Positions 30,243-40,091 are shown, counted from the first letter of the stretch. The stretch is DNA of 64,000 bases from Rhizobium sp. SG_E_25_P2 (GCF_029892285.1 NZ_JARXVM010000018.1:1-64000); one strand, 5' to 3'. The notes: generated by a model from the sequence alone, not told the origin. A program made the numbers and translations.

Positions 30243-31421
30243 CTATTGGGTCAGGCGCGTCGCCGTTTCGGTGGCGCGTTCGCCGATATATTCGAAGGCG
30301 GCGTTGAGGTCGTCGGCGTCTTCGGCGGCGAAATAATGGGCGCTGGTCGTCGCGCAATAATTGAGAAGCGCCTTGCCGCGATCCGGCGCCATGAAGGCCA
30401 CGGAATAGACTTCGATCCCGGCCGTGCGGGCGGAATCGCACCATTGCTTGGTCGTGGTGTCGGCCGAGGTGTAGTTGTTGTCGCCGTCGGTCATGAAGAC
30501 GATGAACTTCGACGGCGTCTGGCCATTGACCTCCGCATGCGCGGCGTCCTCGGATGCAGCGTTCAGCGCCTGATAGGCCGTCTTGAAGGCCGCGCTCGAA
30601 TCGGTGCCGCCGGTCGCTGTCAGGGCGTTGATATAGGTCTTGGCGTGGTCTTCGCCCCAGGCGAGATTGACCGGCGTCTGCATGGCGGAATTGTAGGAGA
30701 CCGCCGCCGTGCGCACGAGCACCGTATCCGGATCGGCGCTCGCCAACTGGCTCATCAGGCTATTGGCGGCGTTCCGGAGCGCAGTGATCTTGTCGTAGTA
30801 GGTGTAGCAGGTATAGGTCCGGCGGCCATAGCGGCAGGTATAGCTGCCGGAGACGGTGTCGGTGTATTCCGCCATCGAACCGGAACGATCGAGCACCAGA
30901 TACATCGACAGCGCATTTTTGCTTTCCGTCGTCGACACTGTCGAAGCGCTGACCGTGAGCCGGCCGCCGTCCTTGCCGAGGAAATTCGACAATGCCGAGT
31001 AATCGACATCGAGGCAGGTGGTTACGGTGACGTTGTATTTTTTCGCCGTGCCGACCGTGCTCGTCTCGGACGCCCCGACATCGGTGCAACTGGAGAAGTC
31101 GAACTGCTGGTCTTCCTCTTCCGCGTCGTCCGAACTCACCTGATTCGACATCTGCCCCTTGACGAAATCCACGGCGAAAGCCCGGGCTTCATTGGTGGTG
31201 ATGGTCTGTTTGGCGAGCGCTGAAGCGGTGGCCAGTGCTGCGGCGTCGGCCGCCGCCTGGAGCGCGTTCTTGTTGGCGATCAGTTGCGATGCGTCGATCG
31301 CAAGGCCAGCCGCGCCGAGCCCGACCGGCAGGATCAGGGCGCTCATAATCGAGAAATTGCCGCGCTTGTCCTTCAACAGGCGGCGCAGGTCGGTAAAACA
31401 TCTACCGCGTGGTCGCATCAT
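30243..31421 (-). CDS. TadG-like pilus protein with a von Willebrand A domain
   Basis: A 392 aa surface or periplasmic protein. The N-terminus is a TadE/TadG-type anchor (RGNFSIMSALILPVGLGAAGLAID, about 20-43). A C-terminal VWA domain follows with the complete metal site D178-S180-S182, T273 and D312. A Tyr/Cys-rich insert (SYTCRYGRRTYTCYTYYD, 193-210) sits right after the metal site. Such proteins accompany Flp/Tad pili, but no other tad gene is in the window. It is a single-gene unit with its own terminator. Confidence 0.85.
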   Translation of the reverse strand: MMRPRGRCFTDLRRLLKDKRGNFSIMSALILPVGLGAAGLAIDASQLIANKNALQAAADAAALATASALAKQTITTNEARAFAVDFVKGQMSNQVSSDDAEEEDQQFDFSSCTDVGASETSTVGTAKKYNVTVTTCLDVDYSALSNFLGKDGGRLTVSASTVSTTESKNALSMYLVLDRSGSMAEYTDTVSGSYTCRYGRRTYTCYTYYDKITALRNAANSLMSQLASADPDTVLVRTAAVSYNSAMQTPVNLAWGEDHAKTYINALTATGGTDSSAAFKTAYQALNAASEDAAHAEVNGQTPSKFIVFMTDGDNNYTSADTTTKQWCDSARTAGIEVYSVAFMAPDRGKALLNYCATTSAHYFAAEDADDLNAAFEYIGERATETATRLTQ

Positions 31422-31532
31422 GCTACTCTCATCATGGAGTGGTCACGACGCGAAGGCTAGCAGCGAAATCTTGTATCCCGGTTTCCGGCCGCGCTCGAAT
31501 TTAAGGCAAATTTTACCGGTGTTTACAGGGCG

Positions 31533-32414
31533 TTAAACTTTGACAGGGATGACGTCGACAGCCTGGGTCGTCGAATGGCTGCCATAGCTCTTGAGCACGC
31601 CGATCACCGGGGCGACGTCGGAGTAGTCGCGACCGAAACCGACGCGGATATGGTCGGAGCCGGCCATGATGTCATTGGTCGGATCCCATTCCATCCAGCC
31701 GGTGGCGCGGCCGCACCAGACGCGCACCCAGGCATGCATGGCGTCAGCGCCTTCGAGGCGTTCCTTGCCCGGCGGTGGAATGGTGCGTAGAAAGCCGCTG
31801 ACATAACCGGCGGGAACGCCGAGAGATCGCAGCGCGACGATCATCACATGGGCGAAATCCTGGCAGACGCCCTTTTTGAGCTTGAAAGCTTCCTTGGCGG
31901 GCGTGTCGACGGTCGTCGCGCCGGGCAGATATTTGAAGTCCTGGTGGATGCGGCTGCAGAGGGCCGCCGCCGCCTCGCGAATGGACATGTCGGGCTTGAC
32001 GATGGTTTTCGCCCAGGCAGAAATCTCGGGGGCGGGCCCGAGCCGCGGGCTGTCGGCGATGAAGTGATGCGGCGCCTCCGCTTCAACTGACCAGCAATCA
32101 GAGATTTCCGCGCCGAGCTTGGCGACCGTCGGCGAGAAATCTGCCTGGGGCGAGGGGTTCTCGACTTGGACGCGCGCCTGAAGGCGGATTTCCATCTTCT
32201 CATGCGGACGGCGGAAATTGACGGCGACGGCGGGATTTTTGAAAAAATCCACGAAATCCGATCGCTCCTGCGGTTGCGGATCGAAACTGATCGTGCCGGC
32301 GATCAGGCGTTGGCAGGGCCCAAGCGTCAACGGCAGGACACGCACCATATGGCGGGCGCCGCTGGCCGGGACCTCGTAGAGATAGCCGATCTTCATCGTA
32401 ATGTCGTAAAGCAT
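31533..32414 (-). CDS. Transglutaminase-like cysteine peptidase
   Basis: A 293 aa protein of the bacterial transglutaminase-like family. The catalytic triad is visible: Cys in GVCQDFAHV, His in DAMHAWVRVWC and Asp in MEWDPTND. An N-terminal beta-rich domain (about 1-130) precedes it. It is the third gene of a three-gene cluster with the circularly permuted ATP-grasp/alpha-E protein (8 bases upstream) and the large transglutaminase-DUF2126 protein. Comparative genomics predicts such clusters to make or process peptide-like amide bonds. The proteasome-type protease often found with them is absent here. Confidence 0.88.
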   Translation of the reverse strand: MLYDITMKIGYLYEVPASGARHMVRVLPLTLGPCQRLIAGTISFDPQPQERSDFVDFFKNPAVAVNFRRPHEKMEIRLQARVQVENPSPQADFSPTVAKLGAEISDCWSVEAEAPHHFIADSPRLGPAPEISAWAKTIVKPDMSIREAAAALCSRIHQDFKYLPGATTVDTPAKEAFKLKKGVCQDFAHVMIVALRSLGVPAGYVSGFLRTIPPPGKERLEGADAMHAWVRVWCGRATGWMEWDPTNDIMAGSDHIRVGFGRDYSDVAPVIGVLKSYGSHSTTQAVDVIPVKV

Positions 32415-32422
32415 GGCGGAGC

Positions 32423-34828
32423 CTAGCCGATATAGGTGCGGGCGAGAAGGTCGGAAAAGGTTTCCATTTCCCGTTCGAGACGACTGTATACGTCGTCGGA
32501 CATGCTTTCCGGCGTCATCAATGCGAGAGTCGAATAGAGCCTGAGCGCCTCGCGGTGCACCGGCGACATCTGGCCGTTGACGATGGCGTTCGGCAATTGC
32601 TCGACTTCGGTCTTGATCTCGTTGAGCTGATAGAGCACCGAACGCGGATTCAGCGGATCGAGCGCCAAGAGATCGGTCACCGTCATCCGGGCGGTGGCGA
32701 CATTGTAGCGACGGCGATGGGTCATGACGCTGTCGCCGATCTCGATCAGCATGTCGAGCGCGCCGTCGGGCGCATCCGGTCCCGAGAGATGGCCTAGCAG
32801 GCGGGACATGTGCAGGCCGCGTTCGAGATAGCGGCCGATCGACAGGAAGCGCCAGCCGGTGAAGCGGTACATGTTTTCATGCACGAGACCGGCGAAACCG
32901 GCGAGCTTGCGCAAGAGAACGGTCATGGCGCTGGTGGCGTCGTCGCCGGGCTGGATCTTTTCGCGGAATTCGCGCGCGGTCTTGGAGAGATCGTTGAGCG
33001 CCAGCCAGCCATCGGGCGAAAAGCGGTCGCGGATGTTCGACGCCGAATAGAGCGCGCTCGAAATATTCATCAGCAGGCTTTCGGGCACAACCTCTTCCGT
33101 GTCGATGTCGAGCGCGGCCAGATAATCGGAGACATTGGCAAGCAGCGGCTGCTTGCGGTCGGCATATTCGGCGAAACGGCCGTGCCAGGCGCGCAGGATG
33201 CGCAGCGCTCCTTCCGCCCGCTCGATATAGCGACCGAGCCAGAACAGATTGTCGGCTGCGCGGCTCGGCAGGCTGCCGGGCATGTTGCGGGTGAAATTCT
33301 CTTCCGACGGCAGCAGCGTGGACCATTTCACCGGCCTGTCGGAGACGATCCAGACATCGGCGACCGAGCCGCCCTTCTGCATGGCGATGGCCGACACGTC
33401 GTCGCCGGCGCCGATACGGGCGAAACCGCCGGGCATGATGGTCCATCCGTCGCGGGTGCGGGCGGCGAAGACGCGCAGGCTCATCGGCCGGGGCGCGAGT
33501 TTGCCGTCGACGAAGGCGGGTGTGGTCGACAGCTTGACGATCTCTTGGCCAACGAGCCGGCCGCCGCGCTCGGCGAGCGTTTTCAGGATTTCCGGATCTT
33601 TTTCGCGCAGCAGGCGGCCGGGTTTGGATTCGCCGGCGTCATCGAAAAATGGCAGGCGGGAATAGGCCGGGCCAATCACCATCTTGTCGAGATTGCGCGC
33701 CACATGCTCGCGCTCTTTTTTCTGACCGCACCACCAGGTGGCGATCGACGGCAGTTTCAGATCCTCGTTCAACAGGCGCCGACAGATGGCCGGCATGAAG
33801 GCGAGGAAGGCGCGGGTCTCCAAAAGCCCGGCGCCGAGCGCATTGACGATGGTCACGGTCTCGGCGCGCAGCGCCTGGGTCAGGCCCGGCGTGCCGATCT
33901 GCGAATGCTGGTTCAATTCGAGCGGGTCGGCGTAGCTGGCGTCGAGGCGGCGCCATAACACGCTGACCGGCTTTAGGCCGGCGACGGTGCGCACCATCAC
34001 CTGACCGTCGACCACCGTCAGGTCTTCGCCTTCCAGCAGCATGAAGCCGAGATAGCGGGCGATGTAGGAATGTTCGAAATAGGTTTCGTTGGCCGGGCCC
34101 GGGGTCAGGATGGCGATGCGATCGTCGGCGTTTTTCTTGTAGCTCTGCAGCTCATCTCGGAACGCTCCGAAGAAAGAGGCGAGGCGATGGACATGGGTTT
34201 CGGCATAGATGTCGGAAAAGGCGCGGGTGGTGGCGACGCGGTTTTCGAGCGCAAAGCCGGCGCCCGAGGGCGCTTGCGTACGATCGGCGAGCACCCACCA
34301 ATTGCCGTCGGGGCCACGGCCAATCTCGAAGGCGACGAAATGTAAATAGTGACCGCTGACCGGCTTCAGCCCGGCCACAGGGCGAAGGTATTCCGGATTG
34401 CCGGCGATCAGGCCCGGCGGCAGGAAACCCTCCTGCACAAGTCTGTTGTCGGAATAGACGTCGGCGGCGATAAGTTCCAGCAGTTCGGCGCGCTGGATCA
34501 GTCCCTCGGCGAGATTTTCCCATTCGCGGGCGTCGACCAGCACGGGAACATGGCTAAGCGGCCAGGAGCGTTCGGCATTGGGCGCGCCGCCATAGGCGCG
34601 ATAGAAAACGCCGGCGTCGCGGAGATAGCGGTCGGCCTTGTCGAGACGGCGCTCAAGCTCAGCCTCCGGCATGCGGGAAAGCGATTCGACGAAGTGACGC
34701 CAGACCGGGCGCACTTTCCCGTCCGGTCCCAGCATCTCGTCCGGCGCGCCGGCGATCGGCTTGTAGTCGAAAGCGCGGTCCGCCAAGGCTTTGTCGTCCT
34801 TCCTGCCGCTCGCTTCAATTCTTGCCAA
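32423..34828 (-). CDS. Circularly permuted ATP-grasp and alpha-E domain fusion protein
   Basis: An 801 aa fusion. The N-terminal half (about 1-500) is a circularly permuted type 2 ATP-grasp domain, predicted to ligate amino acids or amines by amide bonds using ATP, with typical stretches LHFVAFEIGRGPDGNWWVLA and ILTPGPANETYFEHSYIA. The C-terminal part (about 510-801, from LPSRAADNLFWLGRYIERAE) is the helical alpha-E (DUF403) domain. In many bacteria these are separate genes; the fusion is common in Hyphomicrobiales. It starts one base after the upstream gene's stop. The product of the system is unknown. Confidence 0.92.
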   Translation of the reverse strand: MARIEASGRKDDKALADRAFDYKPIAGAPDEMLGPDGKVRPVWRHFVESLSRMPEAELERRLDKADRYLRDAGVFYRAYGGAPNAERSWPLSHVPVLVDAREWENLAEGLIQRAELLELIAADVYSDNRLVQEGFLPPGLIAGNPEYLRPVAGLKPVSGHYLHFVAFEIGRGPDGNWWVLADRTQAPSGAGFALENRVATTRAFSDIYAETHVHRLASFFGAFRDELQSYKKNADDRIAILTPGPANETYFEHSYIARYLGFMLLEGEDLTVVDGQVMVRTVAGLKPVSVLWRRLDASYADPLELNQHSQIGTPGLTQALRAETVTIVNALGAGLLETRAFLAFMPAICRRLLNEDLKLPSIATWWCGQKKEREHVARNLDKMVIGPAYSRLPFFDDAGESKPGRLLREKDPEILKTLAERGGRLVGQEIVKLSTTPAFVDGKLAPRPMSLRVFAARTRDGWTIMPGGFARIGAGDDVSAIAMQKGGSVADVWIVSDRPVKWSTLLPSEENFTRNMPGSLPSRAADNLFWLGRYIERAEGALRILRAWHGRFAEYADRKQPLLANVSDYLAALDIDTEEVVPESLLMNISSALYSASNIRDRFSPDGWLALNDLSKTAREFREKIQPGDDATSAMTVLLRKLAGFAGLVHENMYRFTGWRFLSIGRYLERGLHMSRLLGHLSGPDAPDGALDMLIEIGDSVMTHRRRYNVATARMTVTDLLALDPLNPRSVLYQLNEIKTEVEQLPNAIVNGQMSPVHREALRLYSTLALMTPESMSDDVYSRLEREMETFSDLLARTYIG

Positions 34829-34829
34829 T

Positions 34830-37800
34830 TCAGACTCCTGGCGGCCTTCTGAGATCCAGCGTCAACGGGAACTCGGGATGAGGTTGCTCGGGCCAGAGCT
34901 GATAGAGACCGGCCGTATGCCCCCAGGGTTCGAAGCGCGCCAGCCGCCGGGCCTGCGCTTCGTATCCGTTGACGGGGAAGGTCTCATAGTTGCGCCCACC
35001 GGGATGGGCAACATGATAAATGCAGCCGCCCACCGCCTTCCCCGTCCATTGATCATAAATGTCAAAGGTTAGCGGCGTGTTGACCGGCAAAACCGGATGG
35101 ATGCCGGCTGCCGGCTGCCAGGCCTTGAACCGCACGCCGGCCACTGCCGGGCCGCCCGCATGGGTCTGCGTCAACGGCACGGGCCGTCCATTGCAGGCGA
35201 CAGCGAAGCGTCCGGGATTGGCGGTGTCGAGTTTGACCTGCAGGCGCTCGACGGAGGAATCGACGAAGCGCGCCGTGCCGCCGATCGCGCCGGTCTCGCC
35301 TGTCACATGCCAGGGCTCCAGCGCCTGGCGGAGTTCCAGGCGGGCGCCGTCGTAGGAGATTTCGCCATAGAAGGGGAAGCGGAATTCGAGCTGCGCTTCG
35401 AACCATTCGGGGCGGAAATCGAATCCATGCTGCCGAAGGTCGGCGAGCACGTCCATGAAATCGGCCCAGACGAAATGCGGCAGCATGAAACGATCATGCA
35501 GCGTCGTGCCCCAGCGGGTGAAACCACCCTCGAGCGGCGCTTTCCAGAACCGGGCGATCAAGGCGCGGATCAGCAATTGCTGGGCGAGCGACATGCGCGG
35601 CTCCGGCGGCATTTCGAAGCCGCGGAATTCGACCAGCCCCAGCCGGCCTGTCGGGCCGTCAGGCGAAAACAGCTTGTCGATGCAGACTTCCGACCGGTGG
35701 GTGTTGCCCGAGGTGTCGACGAGCAGATTGCGGAACAGACGGTCTACGAGCCAGGGGAGGGGCGGTATGCCCTTGCCGGGCGCGGGCACCTGCGCGAGCG
35801 CGATTTCCAGCTCATAGAGCCCGTCATGGCGCGCCTCGTCGATGCGTGGCGCCTGGCTGGTCGGGCCGATGAAAAGGCCTGAGAACAGGTAGGACAGCGA
35901 CGGATGGCGCTGCCAATAGAGCACGATGCTCTTGAGCAGGTCCGGGCGGCGCAGGAACGGGCTGTCATAGGGCGTGGAGCCGCCGACCACAACGTGATTG
36001 CCGCCGCCGGTGCCGGTGTGGCGACCGTCGATCATGAACTTTTCGGCGCCGAGGCGGCAAAGCCGCGCCTCCTCATAGACGGCGGTGGTGATGTTGACGC
36101 AGTCCTGCCAGTTGTGGGCCGGATGGATATTGACCTCAATCACCCCCGGATCGGGGGCGACGCGGATGACATTCAGGCGCTCGTCATGCGGCGGGGTGTA
36201 GCCCTCGATATGGACGGGCAGCTTCAGGGCCGCGGCGGCGCGTTCGGCCGAGGCGACGAGATCGAGATATTCCTCGAGCGTCGCGGTCGGCGGCATGAAG
36301 ACGCAGACGCGGCCGTCGCGCACTTCCACCGAGATCGCGGTGCGCACACGACCGCCGATTTCCTCATAGGACTGGCCGACCGGGCGGTCGCGCAAAGCGA
36401 TGTCGCGCTGAAAGGAGTGCTCGTGCATCACCCGGCCCTTTTCGGTCGAGAAATCCGGCAAAGGCGGCTTCTCGATCATCGGATCGGTGGGATTGATATA
36501 GGGATACCAGGAGGGCGAGACATAGGGCAGGGAATTGAGCGGCAGGCGGAAGCCGACGGGGGAGTCGCCTGGCACAAGATAGAGCCGACCACGCCGCGTG
36601 CGCCATTGTTCCGACACCCAGGTGCGGCCCGAGACGCGGCCCTGCCAGGCCTGAACCGGCAGGACATAACCCGCCGGCGTCGTCAGGCCATTGGAAAACA
36701 CCTTGGCGATGCGGCTGCGCTCTTCGGGATCCTTGAGCTTGGAATTGGACGGATCGACATTTTCCGGCAAACGGGCCTCGCGAACGATCCATTCGGCCGG
36801 GTCCTCATAGGCAGCCACGACATTGTCGGTCTTGATGTCGAGTTCAACGGCGATGGCCTGCAGCAGCCGACCCGCATCCTCATGCGTGATCTCGTGATCG
36901 CGCGTCTCGATGGCGATCAGGCCCGGGTCGTTCCAGATCGGCAATCCGTCGCGGCGCCAATAGAGCGAGAAGGTCCAGCGCGGCAGACTTTCGCCGGGAT
37001 ACCATTTGCCCTGGCCGTAATGCAGGAATCCGCCTGGGGCGAAGCGGTCGCGCAGGCGGCGGATCAGCGTGTCGGCGAGGCCGCGCTTCATCGGTCCGAC
37101 CGCGCCGGTGTTCCATTCCTCCGCCTGGAAGTCGTCGATGGAGACGAAGGTCGGCTCGCCGCCCATGGTAAGCCTCACATCCTCGGCCTTGAGATAGGCG
37201 TCGACCTCTTCGCCGAGTTCGTCCAGCTTCTCCCAGCTGTCCTGCGGGAAAGGCTTGGTGATGCGCGGATGTTCGGAAACGCGGGTCACGGTCATGTCAA
37301 AGGCGAATTCCGTCTCCGCCTTGCCGAAATAGCCGCCGGTGATGGGGGCGGCATTCTTGAAATGCGGGGTGGCGGCGAGCGGAATATGACTTTCGCCCGT
37401 CAGCAGACCTGATGTGGGATCAAGGCCTACCCAGCCGGCGCCGGGAATATAGACTTCGCACCAGGCGTGCAGATCGGTGAAGTCGACCTCCGTTCCCGAA
37501 GGTCCGTCAAGCGCCTTGATGTCGGGCGCGAGCTGGATCAGGTAGCCCGAGACGAAGCGGGCGGCGAAGCCGAGATGGCGCAGGATCTGCACCAAGAGCC
37601 AGCCGGTGTCGCGACAGGAGCCTTTGAGGGTCTTCAGCGTTTCCTCCGGCTCCTGAACGCCGGGCTCCATGCGGATGACATAGCCGATTTCCTGCTGGAG
37701 CCGCGCATTCAGCGCCACCACCATGTCGACGGTGTGCTGGCCTTCCGTCCGATCGAGCGTTTTCAGGAAGGCGTCGAGAAGCGGGCCAGTCGGCTCCGGC

Positions 37801-38156
37801 TTGCGGTAGATCGACAGGTCTTCGACGAGATCCTCGGAATAGTCGAACGGCCAGGCCTGCGCCGATTCCTCGACGAAAAAGTCGAACGGATTGTAGACGG
37901 TCATGTCGGCGACGAGATCGACCTCGATCTTCAGTTCCGTCACCGGTTCCGGGAAGACGAAGCGGGCAAGGTAATTGCCGTAGGGATCCTGCTGCAGATT
38001 GACGAAATGATTGGACGGCGTGACTTTCAGCGAATGGCTGAGCACCTTGGTCTTGGAATGCGCCGCCGGTTTGAGACGGATGATCTGCGGGCTCAGGACA
38101 ACTGGATTGTCGTATGTGTAATGCGTGAGATGATAGATGCTGGCCTTGATCGACAT
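34830..38156 (-). CDS. Large transglutaminase-like protein with DUF2126
   Basis: A 1108 aa protein. The N-terminal transglutaminase-like domain (about 1-300) shows the catalytic Cys in GSCRDTGWL, His in [11 protein letters not shown] and Asp in GLDPTSGL. The long remainder is the DUF2126 region (about 330-1108), with [13 protein letters not shown] at its start and [17 protein letters not shown] in the middle, which resembles glutamine-synthetase-like amidoligase folds. The ATG at 38156 is used because homologous proteins start at [19 protein letters not shown]. It leads the three-gene operon; a palindrome CTTGTTTGAACAAG lies at 38173-38186 in its leader. Confidence 0.92.
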   Translation of the reverse strand: MSIKASIYHLTHYTYDNPVVLSPQIIRLKPAAHSKTKVLSHSLKVTPSNHFVNLQQDPYGNYLARFVFPEPVTELKIEVDLVADMTVYNPFDFFVEESAQAWPFDYSEDLVEDLSIYRKPEPTGPLLDAFLKTLDRTEGQHTVDMVVALNARLQQEIGYVIRMEPGVQEPEETLKTLKGSCRDTGWLLVQILRHLGFAARFVSGYLIQLAPDIKALDGPSGTEVDFTDLHAWCEVYIPGAGWVGLDPTSGLLTGESHIPLAATPHFKNAAPITGGYFGKAETEFAFDMTVTRVSEHPRITKPFPQDSWEKLDELGEEVDAYLKAEDVRLTMGGEPTFVSIDDFQAEEWNTGAVGPMKRGLADTLIRRLRDRFAPGGFLHYGQGKWYPGESLPRWTFSLYWRRDGLPIWNDPGLIAIETRDHEITHEDAGRLLQAIAVELDIKTDNVVAAYEDPAEWIVREARLPENVDPSNSKLKDPEERSRIAKVFSNGLTTPAGYVLPVQAWQGRVSGRTWVSEQWRTRRGRLYLVPGDSPVGFRLPLNSLPYVSPSWYPYINPTDPMIEKPPLPDFSTEKGRVMHEHSFQRDIALRDRPVGQSYEEIGGRVRTAISVEVRDGRVCVFMPPTATLEEYLDLVASAERAAAALKLPVHIEGYTPPHDERLNVIRVAPDPGVIEVNIHPAHNWQDCVNITTAVYEEARLCRLGAEKFMIDGRHTGTGGGNHVVVGGSTPYDSPFLRRPDLLKSIVLYWQRHPSLSYLFSGLFIGPTSQAPRIDEARHDGLYELEIALAQVPAPGKGIPPLPWLVDRLFRNLLVDTSGNTHRSEVCIDKLFSPDGPTGRLGLVEFRGFEMPPEPRMSLAQQLLIRALIARFWKAPLEGGFTRWGTTLHDRFMLPHFVWADFMDVLADLRQHGFDFRPEWFEAQLEFRFPFYGEISYDGARLELRQALEPWHVTGETGAIGGTARFVDSSVERLQVKLDTANPGRFAVACNGRPVPLTQTHAGGPAVAGVRFKAWQPAAGIHPVLPVNTPLTFDIYDQWTGKAVGGCIYHVAHPGGRNYETFPVNGYEAQARRLARFEPWGHTAGLYQLWPEQPHPEFPLTLDLRRPPGV

Positions 38157-38172
38157 AAGCGCGGTTGTTCCC

Positions 38173-38186
38173 CTTGTTTGAACAAG
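38173..38186. promoter_or_regulatory. Palindrome upstream of the transglutaminase/ATP-grasp operon
   Basis: CTTGTT-TG-AACAAG is a perfect 14-base inverted repeat ending 17 bases before the ATG of the first gene of the operon. It is a possible operator or leader element. No function is established. Confidence 0.4.
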
Positions 38187-38211
38187 AGTTTGTGCAATGC
38201 AACGGGGGAAA

Positions 38212-38233
38212 GCAAGCGGCAATTCCCGCTTGC
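38212..38233 (-). terminator. Hairpin after the cupin gene, probable weak terminator
   Basis: On the minus strand GCAAGCGG (38233-38226), a 6-base loop and CCGCTTGC (38219-38212) form a perfect 8-bp stem followed by TTTCCCCC. The U-tract is short, so termination may be partial. It lies 35 bases after the cupin stop. Confidence 0.45.
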
Positions 38234-38267
38234 CAAAAGCAAATTCATCGAGGAGTTCCTGGTCATT

Positions 38268-38942
38268 TCAGGCGGATAGAGGCTGGTTTTCCGCTTCGAC
38301 AGCGGCCCAATCGTCACAAAGGATCATTTCCGCCGGGATGTTCACATCCTTCGTCCAGCCATAGACGCAGAGAAATGGAACATTTCCGGAACGAAAAGCA
38401 TGCGGAGCCCAGGCTTCGTTCCAGACGGGCTCATGCGCCGGCCGCCAATCAAGCGGGTCGCCGGGCTGAAATCGCCAACCGTTCGGGCCGGTAAAGGGCG
38501 CGTAGAGCTCCGGGGCGGCGTGTTTATGATCGCGGTAAAGAATATTGGGGCCAAAGCCGAACAGGCCGAGATCGAAATCCTCCGCCTGGATCAGCCCATG
38601 TTCGCCGATCAGGATCGTCGCGCAATGATTGGTCGCGTAGGTCTCGCCGATGATCTCACGCGGATAGGGATCATAGGCGCGCCAGTCGAGATAGGGCATG
38701 GCGGCGCGGATAGCGCCGGCAAGCGGCGCCTCTCCGTTGGCGGTCATCCAGTCGAGCGCTACGTCGACGTGATCGACGGCGGCGATGCCATGCGGCGCCT
38801 TTTCCCGCACCGGCCCGCCGCGGAAACGGCCGATGCCGGCGCGGACATCGGCGACGCCTGGACCATTAAACCGGCTGAGATAATCATCCAGCGCCGCGAT
38901 CAGCGCGCGGACAGTCTGTTCGCGGTTCTGGGCAGCAGACAT
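38268..38942 (-). CDS. DMSP-lyase-family cupin protein
   Basis: A 224 aa single-domain cupin. The metal-binding motif is canonical: H139, H141, E145, then six residues to G152 (RDHKHAAPELYAPFTG), with H181 of WAPHAF as the fourth ligand. The size and these motifs resemble the dimethylsulfoniopropionate lyase family (DddL/DddQ-like). Its ATG shares one base with the stop of the guanidinobutyrase gene (TGATG), so the two are translationally coupled and the enzyme may act on a guanidino- or amino-derived compound instead of DMSP. The actual substrate cannot be told. Confidence 0.6.
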   Translation of the reverse strand: MSAAQNREQTVRALIAALDDYLSRFNGPGVADVRAGIGRFRGGPVREKAPHGIAAVDHVDVALDWMTANGEAPLAGAIRAAMPYLDWRAYDPYPREIIGETYATNHCATILIGEHGLIQAEDFDLGLFGFGPNILYRDHKHAAPELYAPFTGPNGWRFQPGDPLDWRPAHEPVWNEAWAPHAFRSGNVPFLCVYGWTKDVNIPAEMILCDDWAAVEAENQPLSA

Positions 38943-39892
38943 CAGACTATCCTTTTCACGCCCGGCAGAACGCAGAGCATTTCATAGAGGATATTAGCGC
39001 CGATCAGCGCGGTGTTTCCCGAGGGGTCGAAAGGCGGGGAGACCTCGACCAAATCGCCGCCGACAATGTTGAGGCCGGCTGCGCCGCGGACGATTTCCAG
39101 CGCCTGCCAGGTGGTCAGCCCGCCGACTTCGACCGTGCCGGTACCCGGCGCGAAAGCGGGGTCGAGGCTGTCGATGTCATAGGTGAAATAGACGGGCGCG
39201 TCGCCGATCTTGGCGCGGATGTCGGCCATCAGCGGCGTCATGGATTTGCCCCAGCAATCCTCGGCCTGCACCACCGTCCAGCCCTTGGAGCGGCCCCAGT
39301 TGAAATCGTCGGGCGAATAGCCGGAGCCGCGCAGGCCGATCTGGAAGACCTTGTCGTTGATCAGCAGGCCGTCGTCATAGGCTCGGCGGAAGGGCGTGCC
39401 ATGGGCGATCTTCTCGCCGAACATCTCGTCATTGATGTCGGCATGGGCGTCGATATGGATCAGCGCCACAGGGCCGTGCTTCTTGGCGATGGCGCGGAGG
39501 ATTGGATAGGTCAGCGTATGATCGCCGCCCAGCGTCAGCGGGATGCAGTCATGACTGAGGATCTCGTCATAGGCTGCGGTGATGATATCCACCGTCTTCT
39601 TGAGGTCGAAGGTGTTGATGGCGACATCGCCGATATCGGCCACCTGCAGACTGTCGAATGGGGCTGCGCCGGTCGCCATATTGTAGGGCCGGATCATGCA
39701 GCTTTCCTGCCGGATCTGGCGGGGGCCCAGCCGCGTGCCGGAGCGGTTGGATGCGCCGATATCGAGCGGTATGCCGACGAAGCAGACATCAAGGCCTTCC
39801 GCTGTCGGCTGCGTCGGCAGGCGCATCATGGTCGAGGGGCCGCCGAAGCGCGGCATCTCATTGCCGCCAAGAGGTTGGTTGAACTGGGTCAT
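38942..39892 (-). CDS. Guanidinobutyrase / agmatinase family ureohydrolase
   Basis: A 316 aa manganese ureohydrolase that releases urea. The metal ligands are H125 in GGDHTLTYP, D148/H150/D152 in HIDAHADIND, and D239/D241 in TYDIDSLDPAFAPG. Next to a 2-ketoarginine-decarboxylase-like gene, 4-guanidinobutyrate (giving GABA and urea) is more likely than agmatine, but agmatine cannot be excluded. Two ATGs have good ribosome-binding sites (39892 with AGGAAG, 39910 with GGGAGGG); the shorter form begins closer to the conserved FNQPLGGNEMPRFGGP. Confidence 0.9.
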   Translation of the reverse strand: MTQFNQPLGGNEMPRFGGPSTMMRLPTQPTAEGLDVCFVGIPLDIGASNRSGTRLGPRQIRQESCMIRPYNMATGAAPFDSLQVADIGDVAINTFDLKKTVDIITAAYDEILSHDCIPLTLGGDHTLTYPILRAIAKKHGPVALIHIDAHADINDEMFGEKIAHGTPFRRAYDDGLLINDKVFQIGLRGSGYSPDDFNWGRSKGWTVVQAEDCWGKSMTPLMADIRAKIGDAPVYFTYDIDSLDPAFAPGTGTVEVGGLTTWQALEIVRGAAGLNIVGGDLVEVSPPFDPSGNTALIGANILYEMLCVLPGVKRIV

Positions 39893-39935
39893 GGTGTTCT
39901 TCCTTGTCATGAAAATCCCTCCCGATAATAGGAGG

Positions 39936-40086
39936 CCCTCCCCAACCCCTCCCACAAGGGGAGGGGCTTAACCTGCAGCGCTGTCGTCTGTCCCGGCTAT
40001 CCTCACAGGAAAAACGAGGTTTGTAAAAGGCAAGACGTCGCGGCCGGGCTAGCCCCTCCCCCTTGTGGGGAGGGGGTGGGGAGGGG
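39936..40086. repeat. Long imperfect inverted repeat element
   Basis: Two arms of about 33-36 bases (39936-39968 and 40051-40086) are near-complementary, both built of C- and G-runs around CACAAGGGGAGGGG / CCCCTTGTGGGGAGG. About 82 bases of ordinary sequence separate them. Each arm also folds on itself. It lies between the decarboxylase stop and the guanidinobutyrase start, and looks like a dispersed palindromic intergenic element. Confidence 0.75.
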
Positions 40087-40091
40087 TGTTT

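Noticed and set aside
31533-38156. Ordinary RiPP or lasso-peptide cluster
   Set aside because: No precursor peptide, no cyclase and no radical-SAM gene were found near the transglutaminase and ATP-grasp genes.
38268-38942. Firm naming of the cupin as a DMSP lyase (dddL or dddQ)
   Set aside because: Metal ligands and size fit, but gene context points to guanidine catabolism, and the cupin motif alone does not decide the substrate.
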